From Przewalskia tangutica (taxonomy: Eukaryota > Streptophyta > Magnoliopsida > Solanales > Solanaceae): DNA of 64,000 nt. Position numbers and translations under genes: made by a program. The notes beneath the pieces were generated by a model that worked only from the letters and a program-made list of their open reading frames with translations, made no database searches and had not been told where the DNA came from. Positions 10,281 through 22,222 of the stretch are shown here, in pieces. Position 1 is the first letter of the stretch. Every line of letters begins with the position of its first letter. The stretch spans positions 3,246,980 to 3,310,979 of the forward strand of contig CM056723.1 of the NCBI GenBank assembly GCA_029844215.1, written 5' to 3'.

Positions 10281-12574
10281 TGTTGACAGTCAATTTTGAC
10301 CCGTTTTTTGTATATTTCGTGCAATTTTAAGTATTTTAGCACACCACATTTTAATCGTTATTTTTGCATATTTTTACATAATATTCTATGTTTATTTATT
10401 CACAAAATGACATTGCATCTTTTTTATTTTAATTTAAGCATTATGTTTTTGTTAATATTATGTTTATAATAATATTTTGCATCTCTTTAAATAATTAATT
10501 GACATCCGGCTTTAATTTTTAGACATTAAACATTTGTTAAATATCGTATTTTTATTATTATTGCATCGACATTTGCATTTTTATAATCTTGCATCTTTTA
10601 AATAATTTTTCTTTTAAATAATTAACCTGCTTTACATTTTGTCAAACCAGTCCAGTACGAGACTCAATCCGAATCATTTCAATCCAACACCATTTTTTAT
10701 TTTCATCCAAACACCCCCTTTTATTCCCCATTTTTAAATTCCAAACACCTCTTATTCCCCATCTTTTAAATTTCAAATACCGCCACTTCCCCCCAAACAT
10801 TATCCCCCCCCCCCTTATTAAAAAGGAGGGGGCAGCCCATAAAGCAACGGACAGGGGCAGCCCACACAGGTATCATCAGTCGCATAACATAGCCCATTTT
10901 TTTCATTTCATAAAAAAAGAAGAGCCTCTCTCCTTCCTCTCTTGCCGCCGCCCTTCGCCGGAGTGTTTGGAACTCCGGCGAACTCCCACACCCCTTTTAA
11001 ACACCCCTCCACACACACACACACTTCCACGTGCACCCCTGCCCTCTCCCTCTCCCGTCGTCGCCCAACCCAGCCGGCGAACCCACTGTTCCGGCGAATA
11101 CCTTCAGCCGCGAACCTCATCACTGCTACATCAAACACCACAAGGCGTTGCTCGCTGCTTAGCCGGTAGTGACGCCGCCATTTTCCTTTGTGCTACTTCA
11201 AAATAGTCGAGTCCAAACTCCGGCGACGTTGGTTTTTCGACGTTCTGTTGGATCTGCTGCGTACTGTGTTGTTGGGACCGATTTTTATTTATTTTAGTAA
11301 TTTGGCCGGAGTTAAAAACTCTGGCGAACTGGTTTGGTGATATTGTGGAGTTTGTCGGCTTATGTTTGTTTGTTGGGCTGATTCGACCTCATTTTGGTTT
11401 AATGGCCGGAGTTTGAACTCCGCGACATCGTGTTCGCTGCCGTTGCGTTTTTACGCTCGATATTGTTGCTTACCGTGTCGGGCCGCATTTTCTGCTTGAT
11501 ATTGCCGCCATCGCTCGCGGCCGCATTCTTCCGCTTGGTATTGTTGCTTATTATGTCACCGTCACGCATTCATTTTGGGCTATGTTGCATCTTGCTTGTG
11601 TTGCTACTGTTTTTGGGTATTCCACAGTGATTTGGACGATTTTGCCCTGTTACTATTTCATTAAACTGATTTAGAACATGATACTACACTTGGTATTTTT
11701 ACTGATTTTTGAACAAGTTACTACACTTGGTATTTTACTGATTTTGAACTTGATACTACACTGGCCTACGAAGGATTTATCCGTCGATCTGGAGGCCCCC
11801 GTGGTAAGCGAGACGGAATATGTGGGCGAGGAGGAAAGTGAAAAGATTAGACGAGAATGCATAGTATCGTTCACCGGGAGGCGAGTCGACCGCAGCCGTA
11901 GCGATATTGGCTTCTCATGTCTTAGTATCCTTGGCATAACACTAGCTGAGCCCACACTATATAAAAATATATCTTTTACAATATCTTCTACATATATATC
12001 TATATATATATACATACATTGTGTTTGTTTGGTAATTTATTTATTATTTACTAACTCTTCTACTAAGTGTCTTTTGCAGGTACCCGGAGGCGCACCCCAA
12101 AGTTAAATCATTCGCATAAAATGAAATAAAAGCGAAATGTTGCTAATTTCTCTTCATTACATCTTTTATGATTATTTGCTTTCATTACTATCTTGTTAAA
12201 TATATATTTATTTTAAATATTTGCATGCCCAGTTTAAATATCTCTTGGTTAGTTTAATAATTAGAACACTTTTAGAATTATAGATTGCATGTTAGCACAA
12301 TAATATTAAGCCTAAGTTTGAACGGATAACCGCAAGTTAGCGGATCCTTTAGGATGCCTAACCCCTTCCCTTTAGGATAATAAAGGACCCTTACCTAGAA
12401 TCTCACATAGCTTTCGCAGACCTTTAAAATGGATATCATCCGTAGTATTTTATGCTACATTTTTAGTGTCCTAATTCACTATAATAATTAGGTGGCGACT
12501 CCTTAAAAACAAATTCAGGAATCAACCATAAGCAGTAATCCCGTTTCCGACTACGGTTGAAATGGGGTGTTACA
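10281..12574. mobile_element. Ty3-gypsy-type solo LTR (2,294 bp), TSD CCAAC
   Basis: The sequence begins TGTTGACAGTCAATTTTGAC and ends AAATGGGGTGTTACA, so it has TG...CA ends. Perfect CCAAC copies flank it at 10276-10280 and 12575-12579. The empty site is preserved in the second copia copy, where the equivalent sequence is continuous around 60650-60665. No primer-binding site, polypurine tract or internal coding region is present, so this is a solo LTR left by LTR-LTR recombination. A GC-rich block with poly-C near 10807 and CCGCCG-rich DNA at 10930-11600 is typical of the transcribed part of long LTRs. The small open frames in it are not genes. The gypsy lineage is inferred from LTR length and end sequence. 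Confidence 0.88.
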
Positions 12575-13569
12575 CCAACAATACCCCACATGTGGATAAA
12601 AAATAAGATAAAAGAACTTATCATCATTTCTGTCAAACGTGATATGACATGCATCGGAGACGATGTCTTTTGAACTTGAATCGCTCGTAGTGAATACCTA
12701 TCGGATCTACTTGTGAAGTATTGGACGTAATGCCTTGAACTATTCACGTTTTGTAGTAAATCGAGACAACAAGTAGCATACACATCATACCAACATATTT
12801 CAATTCTTACGGTTGTGTTCTTTTCGGTCATGAACAACTCTTATATTCATGAGAATTTCTAGAGAACTTAGTGTAAAATTCGGAAAAAAATAATAATAAT
12901 ATATAGTTGTGGTTGGGTTAAAATATATATATATATATATATAAGAAAACAATGAATAAATTGTATGGGATAGAGTTAGTGTTAAAGTTGGATAAATAGA
13001 TAGATGAAATGAAAATAAGAAAACAAAAAAAAAAAAAAAAGGAAGGCATGCAACATTGCACGTCCATTCCTTTGCTTCCCCCCCCCCCCCCCCTTTTCAT
13101 TTCTCCTCCAACTCTTGTCACTTCACCTGCCATAGGTTATAGAAAACTCTCCACTTATACATTGTATTTACACACAAACAAAGTACATAACATAAAGGTT
13201 AGAAAATCAGGAAAAAAAAAAGTGAAAAGAAGAGGAAAAAAATACCAAGAGGGCAAGAAGAACAAGAAGCAAAATACTAGAGAGTAAGGATAATTTTAGC
13301 AACCACACAACAATAATCTTCACACTTACAAGGTGAGTTTTCTCATTCAGAAATTCTTGGTAACATCCTTTATTTTTAGTTCAATACATGTTAGAATAAG
13401 AATTGAGTGTTGAAAAGAAATATTGAACTTTTGATTGTTTAGATAACTAGTTGCGTCATGAACTTTACGAACTGTTCTCACTGCGTTATAATTGTTAGAA
13501 TTTGATGAAATTCGGAGAGTGGTACACCTCTCTAATATGATCATATAGAACCAAAAATGAGGTAAAATG

Positions 13570-14005
13570 GACATACGGTTTGAAAGTTATCATAGTTCAA
13601 AGTTTCTGCCTTAGATTTGGTCGAAATTCGGAAAGACATAATTACGGACTGTTTTTATTGAGTTTTACTTATTAGAATTATATGAAAATTTATATGATTG
13701 TAAATATCTCTGTTACGGACAAATATAGATAAAGAGTTATTAAAACGGACTTACGATTGAGAGTTATTGTAGTTTGAAGTTGATGCCTCGGATTCATCGG
13801 AATCCAGAAGGGCAGGACGTGGAAACGTAACAATGTACTAATATGTGGGGAATATGAAAATTATTACTAAATGAAAGTTCTATATTTCTCTGTTGTGGAC
13901 ATTTTGAGACCTTACGGGGGTCTATCTGACTTACGGATTGAGAGTTATCGCTGTTTAAAGTTTCTGCCTCGGATCTATCGAGATCCAGAAAGGGCAGCGA
14001 ATAAA
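13570..14005. repeat. Degenerate ~180-bp repeat, three units
   Basis: The module GAGAGTTAT...GTTTGAAGTT...GCCTCGGATTCATCGGAATCCAGAA recurs near 13576, 13752 and 13934 with many differences. Spacing is 176-182 bp. It is inside the second gypsy solo LTR and upstream of the 65-bp array. Confidence 0.65.
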
Positions 14006-14395
14006 AGTGTAAAACTGTACCAAATGGTACAGAATATGAAAGTATGGTTTACATGGAGACGTGTAGCTCTCTGTTCTCGTCGTTTTGAGATTTTATGGGG
14101 CTTGAACGGGTTTACAGATTAGGAGTTATGATTATTCTAAGATTGGGTTCTGTTTAATAAAAATTCTGCCGAAACAAATTTCATGTGACTGTTTTGAGGA
14201 TAAATTTGTGTTAGTTACCCAAAGTAACTTTAAATGAAATTTGGTACAGTGAAAGATCCCCGTCTTACCTTAGTTTCCGCTTGAGAAACACCTTAGTTGG
14301 AGTTATGGTTAAAAAGTTATAATTGTTACAAGTATGAATGACAGAATGTTGGGAAATAGAATATTATTTATTCGATCTTCTGAAAAATATGAAAA

Positions 14396-14800
14396 GTGAA
14401 TACGTGTTTACATAAATATATAAATATAAACATAATGGACCGGGTTGCACGCCGCAACAAAACGTAAAGTGAATACGTGTTCACAAATACGTAAATATAA
14501 TGGATCTGGTTGCACGCCGCAACAAAACGTAAAGTGAATACGCGTTCACAAATACGTAAATATAATGGATCGGGTTGCACGCCGCAACAAAACGTAAAGT
14601 GAATACGCGTTCACAAATACGTAAATATAATGGATCGGGTTACACGCCGCAACAAAACGTAAAGTGAATACGCGTTCACAAATACGTAAACATAATGGAT
14701 CGGGTTACACGCCACAACAAAACGTAAAGTGAATACGTGTTCACAAATACGTAAATATAATGGATCGGGTTGCACGCCGCAACAAATATGAAAGATGAAT
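14396..14800. repeat. 65-bp tandem repeat array
   Basis: About six units begin GTGAATACG at 14396, 14469, 14534, 14599, 14664 and 14729, with a partial unit after 14794. The period is exactly 65 bp for the central units. Each unit contains the inverted repeat GTTGCACGCCGCAAC and the near-palindrome GTGAATACGCGTTCAC. Units are nearly identical, while the surrounding LTR repeats are degenerate. Confidence 0.93.
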
Positions 14801-15839
14801 ACATGTTCACCTATATATAAATATGAAAAGTGAATACGCGTTCACAAATATATAAATGTAATAAACATGTGGAAATGCAGGGGAATGTCTTAACGTATAA
14901 TACGAGATAAAATGAAGTGTTAGTTAAACCGAGAATTTCCTATGAGGAGTTGTTGCATATTTAAAAATGTTGTAACCTGATATGTTTTGCAATATGCTTA
15001 TTACGTTATAATGTGATTGCGCTTGGAATATTGTGGTGTTACTTTGAATTGCAGGGTAAGGTTCTCACCATTTGATGGTAGGTGACTCTTTATTTAACAT
15101 GTTTCAGAAAGCGTGATAGAGAAAGGCTTCACGCCAAGGCTAGCGATCGTCCATGACCTCTTGTCATACCAAGTCCATTATTTGGCTGGTACTCGTCAGT
15201 TCGTAATGTCACCCCAATGTCTCGGAAAATGCCCGTGTGGAATGGTCTCCCTTCCAACTTAGAATAATATTTGTCAGTATGTCTATGTAGAAACAATATT
15301 TGCACGAGCATAGGCTCGCGTTATGTTTTCAATAAAGCCATAAACAGATTTCTTTATTGTTATTTTTATTAATAGCTCCGTATTTGAATATAAGTTTAAA
15401 TTTCTAAATAAAGAGAATTAAATGGTGCTCCTGGTGGGAAATAATTGTCCAAGTGCCATCACGCCGTAAGTAAAGGCTTAGGAAAAGTCGGGGCGTGACA
15501 CTTAGCCATCTCGGTTCTCCTAGATGCGACCCCACATCAATCTCACATAGGTAATATTAATCAAGAATAGTTCGTACTATCCCACCATAATAGCTATTAA
15601 TATTATTAAGAACCAGAGTTCAGCCCTGTATCGCCAATGGAATAACACACTTGGTACATCATAGGAACGAGCATATGTGTGTTTTACGCTCCTTGAATCT
15701 TCCCCAGCTAGTTTGCCTTTTGAACCTAAACCATGAGATCTCCAATTATGATAGGTAAGGTTTCCACCAGTTCACAACTCATTGTATTGGCTTTAAGCCC
15801 ATTCCCCTCGATGTAAATACGACTTGCTCTCGTGTAAGG

Positions 15840-18800
15840 CCTTTTGTCAAAGGATCCGATATATTGTCCGTTTACTTTACATAATCAATGGAAATTATTC
15901 AATTCTTCAGCAAGCTTCGTATTGTATTATGACGTCGTCTTATGTGTCTTGATTTGCCATTATATATTTGATTATTTGTCCTCGTCAGGGCAGTCATACT
16001 ATCATAATGTATGCAAATGGCGGTCACTGGCTTTGTCCACAACGGAATACCTTCTAGGAAGTTTCTTAGCCATTCTGCCTCTTCAACAGCTTTATCTAAG
16101 GCTACAAACTCTGCTTCCATAGTTGATCTCGTATTGACCGTTTGCTTTGATGATTTCCATGATACCGACGCTCCACCAAGTGTAAATACATACTCACTTG
16201 TGGACTTACTTTCTGAATGGTTGGAAATCCAATTAGCATCACAATATCATTCTAATACAGGGGGATATTCCGTATAATGCAATCCATAGTTCATTGTATG
16301 CTTTAAATATCGTAGTGCCCTTATTAGCGCTACGCAATGATCATTTCCAGGATTATATGAGTATCGACTACGCCGACTCACTGTATATGCTAAGTCCGGT
16401 CTCGTACAATTCATTATGTACATCAAGCTTCCAAGAACTTGCGTATACTCCAATTGAGACACACTTTCACCTTCATTTTTTTAAGGTGACAAGCGGGATC
16501 AAATGGCGTAACCACCGGTCTATCATCATAGTGTCCAAATTTTCTAAGGACCTTCTTAACATAATGGGATTGAGTTAGTATATAACCATCAGAATTCTTT
16601 TGAATTCTAATACCAAGAATGACATCCGCTATTTTCATATTTTTCATATCGAAAGCGGCATGCAACATTTTCTTAGTTTGGTTAATTACATCCTTACTTG
16701 TTCCCATAATCAGCATATCATCCACATATAAGCATATAATGACATATGCATTCTTACATTCCTTAATGTAGACACATTTGTCACATTCGTTTATTTGAAA
16801 ATCATTTGATAATAATGTATTATCAAACTTCTCATGTCATTGCTTTGACGCTTGTTTAAGTCCATATAACGACTCAACCAACTTACAGATTTTCGTCTCT
16901 TGACCTTTCACAACAAACCCTTCGGGTTGTTCCATATATATTTCTTCATCTAGTTCACTATTTAAGAATGCAGTCTTCACATCCATTTGGTGTATTTCCA
17001 AACTGTGAATCGCTGCTATAGCAATTAACGTTCTTATAGACGTAATTTTAGACACCGGTGAGTAGGTATCGAAGAAATCTACACCTTCATTTTGTCGGAA
17101 TCCTTTGCTACTATCCGAGCTTTATATTTCTCTATAGTGCCATCAGGTCTTAACTTCCGTTTAAAAAATCATTTATGGCCTATTGGTTTTTGTCCCGGAG
17201 GAAGATCAATCAATATCCATGTATTGTTTTGTTCAATGGATTCTACTTCACTTTGGATGGCCTCATTCCAATATGATGCTTCGGATGATTACACAGCAGC
17301 CCCATACGTTTGAGGTTCTCCCTCAACGAAAAATGTCATAAAGTCTGGTCCAAAATCTTTGGTAATTTTACCACATTTACTTCTCCTCGGTTCAGAATTT
17401 TCTTTTTGAACCGATGAAGTAAGATTATCATCATTTTGAGGCAGTGTCATCTTCTTAGAATTAGGAACACTTTTATCCTTGTCTTTATAGGGAAAAATCT
17501 CCTCAAAGAATTCCGCTTCCGCAGATTCCATAAATGTATTTTTGTGGACCTTCAACATCAGAATGATACACCAAAAAATTATACGCTGCACTATTATTGG
17601 CAAGACCAACATAAATGCAATCCACAGTTTTTTGTCCAAGTTTAGTTCTCTTAAGTAAAGGAACTTGAACTTTTGCTAGGCAACCCCACACTTTCATCTT
17701 TTGAAAGTAGACAATCTTCCATTCCACAATTCGTATGGAGATTGATCATTTTTCTTTTGAGGAATTCTATTTAATATCATATTTGTAGTAATTAATGCCT
17801 CACCCCATAGACTTAGAGGTGCACCCGAATTAACCAACATTGAATTTATCATATTCTTCAATGTTCTATTCTTTCGTTCGGCAACTCCATTTTGTTGTGG
17901 AGTATATGGCGCAGTGGTTTGATAAATTATACCATGAGTGGAACAGAATTTCTTGAACTCATTAGATTTATATTCACCACCTCTATCCGACCTTAGAATT
18001 TTAATTCTTTTGTCAACTTGGTTTTCCACTTCTGTTTTGTATGTTTTAAACATGTTCAAAGTCTCATCTTTGGTATGTATTAAGTATACATAATAAAATT
18101 TACTGCAATCATCAATAAATGATATATAATAATTCTTTCCTCTACGAGAATGGCCTGCTTGGTAATCACATAAATCACTATGAATCAAACCAATCACTTC
18201 ATTTGATTTCACAACAGATTTGTGAGGATGACTTGCATATTTAGACTTTATGCATACCCCACATTTATTTATTTTGTTCATGGAATATTTTGGCAACATG
18301 CCTATCTTTACCATCCTTTGTAAGTAACGATAATTTACATGGCCTAATCGAGAATGCCATAGAGAATGGGAATCATCCATATACATAGAAGTAGTGCTAG
18401 TGCCTGCATTTTCATTAATAATGGCAATTGCCTGAGTAGGTACAACACTTAGTTTGAAGACCCCATCACTGAGGTAACCTTTTCCTACATACACCCCACC
18501 TTTGGTGAGTACAAATTTGTCAGATTCAATTACAACTTTGTAGCCTTTGTTACTAAGAACAAGCCCAGAAATTAAATTCTTACAAATTTCAGGTACGTGC
18601 AACACATTTGTGAGCACAAGATCATTTCCGAAATTGAGCCTCAAAGTCGTCTTCAATTTTCCTTCTACCTTCACAGCAGCGGCATTTCCCACGAACAGTG
18701 GTTCTCCATCTTTGATGGCTTGGTAATATGAAAACATGCCCTTTTCAGAGCATACATGTCTTGTAGAACCCGCATCCATCCACCAGTCGGTTGAATTTTT

Positions 18801-19298
18801 AACAATGTTTGCTTGTGCAGCAATAACACCAATAAATTGGTTCTTAGAAGCATTGCCTTCAACCATATTGGCATTAAGCTCCAATGAAACAGCATCAGCC
18901 CTTTCACTCTTCCGGTTATACTCTTCAACTCGAATTGTAAGAACCAATTGCTCAAAATCCATTCCCTCAACAAGGAAATCGGGGTTAAGACCCAGACCTT
19001 CAACCTTTAATTCATGAACAAAGACATGGAGTTCCTCTACTTGCTTGACAATCGGCTTTTTATCTTGGGTGTCCCAAGTCTCAACAGCCTTCAACCTTTC
19101 GACTCTCTCTGCATCAATGGGAGCATTCACCCCTTCTCCTTCTGACAGTGCCAAAGGAGCCTCATCAGTCAACATGTTTTCCACGTGAAGTGTTTTCAAG
19201 TAGAACATCTTCTGTTGCCAGCGTTTAAAATCAGAACCCTTGAATTTCTCGAGTTTCTCCACATGGTTTTTCACCATTGATGATCCAGATTGATCCAT
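15840..19298 (-). pseudogene. Copia gag-pol polyprotein, deleted and frameshifted
   Basis: Transcribed from 19298 leftwards. The first open frame (534 residues, 19298-17694) starts MDQSGSSMVKNHVEKLEKF. It holds a shortened gag, a protease remnant with WWMDAGSTRHVC, the pre-integrase segment LWHSRLGHVNYRYLQRM, and an integrase core (LIHSDLCDYQ, SDRGGEYKSNEF, TPQQNGVAERKNRT). After frameshifts near 17700 come the reverse transcriptase (MDVKTAFLNSELDEEIYM around 16980; a DDMLIMG catalytic site near 16720) and RNase H (MEAEFVALDKAVEEAEWL around 16110). The CCHC zinc knuckle expected between gag and protease is missing, and gag is shortened further after ERVERLKAVETW. The copy therefore cannot be autonomous. 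Frames break again in the reverse transcriptase and RNase H regions. Confidence 0.9.
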
Positions 19299-19390
19299 CC
19301 TTTTGCAAATCAGGAAAATGTATTCTCTGAAAATTTTGCAAGCTTCACACAGTCAGAAAAATAAATTTTCTGAGAATTTTTATTTTAGAT

Positions 19391-20066
19391 TGTTATTATC
19401 AATCTAGACCTTTAATGTATAAACCACAATAATATAGAAATATACTTCAAAGAATTGAACTCAACAACAATAAGGAACCAACAACATTGAAATCAACTAT
19501 AATGAATTCAACAAAGCATAAACACGTACTAACTTGATTAGTAGATAGAGCCTGCAAATACAGTGACCTAAGACAAAAATTTGTCCCTGCTTGTGTTGCA
19601 GTTCAACGGACGTCTGTCTTGAGGATACAACTATCTGAGTGATAGTTCTAGCACAAGAACTTCACTCCTGGCGAACTACTATATGTGTTCTTCAGAAACT
19701 TATTTTGGAGAAGAAGAAGCAATAAGAGAAATTCTTCAAATTGATTTAGATTCTCAAATCTGAAGATTGATCTTGTTAAAATGTGTTGTTCCTATTCTAA
19801 CAAGTGATCATCATGCTTATATAGCATTTATTTTCGACCTTAAGCAGTCATTCATCAAAGGTTGTGACTCTATGTGAAGAGTTGCAACTTTTGATTCAAA
19901 TCGAAAATCCGTTAAGCGTAGCGCGCCACGCTTGTTGGCGCGCGACTCGAATTTCTGCAGGCTTGCGAAGTTTCAGCCATGCCCCAAAGCGCCACGGCGC
20001 TATGCCTGAAAATCACGATGCTCTTTTCCAATCACTTTTAATCTTCTTCTTATACAAATTCCAACA
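19391..20066 (-). repeat. 5' LTR of the copia element
   Basis: This 676-bp direct repeat of 9596-10249 has the same TGTTATTA left edge and TTCCAACA right edge on the plus strand. Its GC-rich stretch (19915-20020) contains several CGCGCC/GGCGCG motifs absent from the other LTR. Confidence 0.9.
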
Positions 20067-20111
20067 ATATGTTAACTCAATTCTGCCCCATTTGTTATCT
20101 CTAAGAGTACA

Positions 20112-20666
<555 letters not shown>

Positions 20667-21896
20667 TACAATGTGAAATTCTAAATCTACCATAATTATA
20701 CAACACTAAATATTATAAAATATATGGGGAATATTTTATAATATTCGCTAACACACCCCCTCAGTCGGAGCAGGAGGTGGTCGGATGCTAAAATTGGATC
20801 TGAAGTCGAGGAATAGATGTCTAGGAAGACATTTCATGAAGATATTTGCATACTGATATGAAGAAGGCACATGTACCACCTTAACATGACTGAGAGCAAC
20901 CTTCTCACAAACAAAATATATATCCATCTCAATGTGCTTGGTTCACTGATGTTGAACCGAATTATGAGATAAATATATGGCGGATATATTATCACAGTAA
21001 ACCAAAGACGCTTTACGTGTCACGACCCGACCTCGGATCCGTGACTGGTGCCTTACCCCGGGCACCCTTGTGATACAACATCAGAGAAAACCAGCGAAAA
21101 TAAACTCACAAACAAGAACCATATAAGAATATAAAACAGGCTAACCCAAAGTGGCTACCTCTAAATATAATAAAACGAGCTACATCCTTACACCCCAATT
21201 CATGACAGACTACAAGCCTCTGAAGGTATAAACACTATGACGGACGGGGCCCCGCCATACCCTGAATGTACAAAAGTCTACAACCTCGTGGAATCTGTGC
21301 AAAAGACGAGGCCTCCGAGAAATGGAGCCTACCGAGAACCGAACGGTGATCCTAAGAGCGGATCGCCAAGCTATGAACCTCAACTGCGGCGTGAGCAGCG
21401 CCTCAAGGAGGTCGATGCAACATGTACCAAATATGGGAAACTGGAAAATACTGTAATAATATCATAAGTCAAAAATAAGCTGAAGTCTTAGATAAAAATC
21501 AATTTCCTTGCACTGTGCCTTACTAACAATGAGTAACAAGTATAAATCTTACTGCATAAAAATAGGAGGTTCATGATCAAAACAGGGTACCTCGCCCGTA
21601 GTATCATTAAGCAATCCTACCCCTGGGACTATTTCACCCGCATGGGTCCTGTGGACCCGCATGAGGTCATCCGCCGTCGTGGGACTATTTCACCGCGTGA
21701 GACTATTTCACCCGCATGGATCCCGTGGACCCGCATGAGTACCATCGCCGTACTCGCGTGGGACTATTTCACCCGCATGGATCCCGTGGTCCGATCCGCG
21801 TGAGTGCTGGCCGCACTCGCATCATGGGTAGCAAATCCATGGCATAAATAATAACCCGGGGTTTACCCCGCAATAATATAAATATATAACATAGCT

Positions 21897-22065
21897 CATC
21901 CGGCTATCATACATAACATAAGCACTACCGGCCTATCATATCATAACATAAGCACTACCGGCCTATCATATCATAACATAAGCACTACCGGATTATCATA
22001 ACATAAGCACTACCGACCTATCATACATAACATAAGCACTACCGGCTTATCATGACATAAGCAAG
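21897..22065. repeat. ~30-bp tandem repeat in the outer solo LTR
   Basis: The unit CATAACATAAGCACTACCGG plus CCTATCATAT recurs five times. CACTACCG starts near 21923, 21953, 21983, 22008 and 22037. The first periods are exactly 30 bp and later ones are shortened. Confidence 0.9.
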
Positions 22066-22222
22066 TTAAGAAATCCCCTAACTTCTTATTAACATTATTA
22101 ATATATCCTCTCATTTTAGTATACCTAAGGCACTAACATGTCTTTTAGTAGAAAATTCGGGAATTCAACCCAAGTACCATGTACTTCTAACCTTTTAAGA
22201 AATAACTCTTTTTATACAAAAA

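Larger units (their letters stand above)
12872..15500. mobile_element. Second Ty3-gypsy-type solo LTR (2,629 bp), TSD CTTAG
   Basis: It begins TGTAAAATTCGGAAA and ends GTCGGGGCGTGACA. CTTAG is duplicated at 12867-12871 and 15501-15505. The uninterrupted site can be read in the second copia copy near 60945. It contains no internal retrotransposon domains, so it is a solo LTR. Its middle carries a degenerate ~180-bp repeat (13570-14005) and a clean 65-bp array (14396-14800). A poly-A tract (13026-13040) and a poly-C tract (13079-13093) lie near the left end. Confidence 0.9.
9596..20066 (-). mobile_element. Ty1-copia LTR retrotransposon, interrupted and defective
   Basis: Direct LTRs lie at 9596-10249 (3' LTR) and 19391-20066 (5' LTR). 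On the minus strand each starts TGTTGGAA and ends with TAATAACA. The purine tract ATGTGGGGTAT lies directly before the 3' LTR. The flanking pentamers ACATG and ATATG differ at one base. After removing two gypsy solo LTRs (10281-12574 and 12872-15500) the element is about 5.5 kb, normal for copia. The LTRs differ by many substitutions and indels, so the insertion is not recent. The polyprotein is broken by deletions and frameshifts (separate entry). Confidence 0.92.
9526..20103. mobile_element. Small hAT-type MITE split by the copia insertion
   Basis: AGAGTACA occurs at 9518-9525 and again at 20104-20111. Between them the left flank begins CAGGGGTGTCC and the right flank ends GTTATCTCTA, with imperfect inverted ends. 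Without the copia element between them, the two pieces (9526-9595 and about 20072-20103) form a MITE of about 107 bp. Their internal CAAGTCTTGACCTGCTAA and TTAAC match the reverse complement of the right end of the hAT element at 35064-35565. This identifies them as one family. Confidence 0.7.

Noticed and set aside
11678..12106. 142-residue plus-strand open frame and the overlapping 114-residue minus-strand frame
   Set aside because: Both lie in a gypsy solo LTR, overlap each other and show no conserved motif.
9596..20066. Primer-binding site for the first copia element
   Set aside because: I looked for TGGTATCAGAGC next to the 5' LTR on the minus strand and did not find it, so no PBS is claimed.
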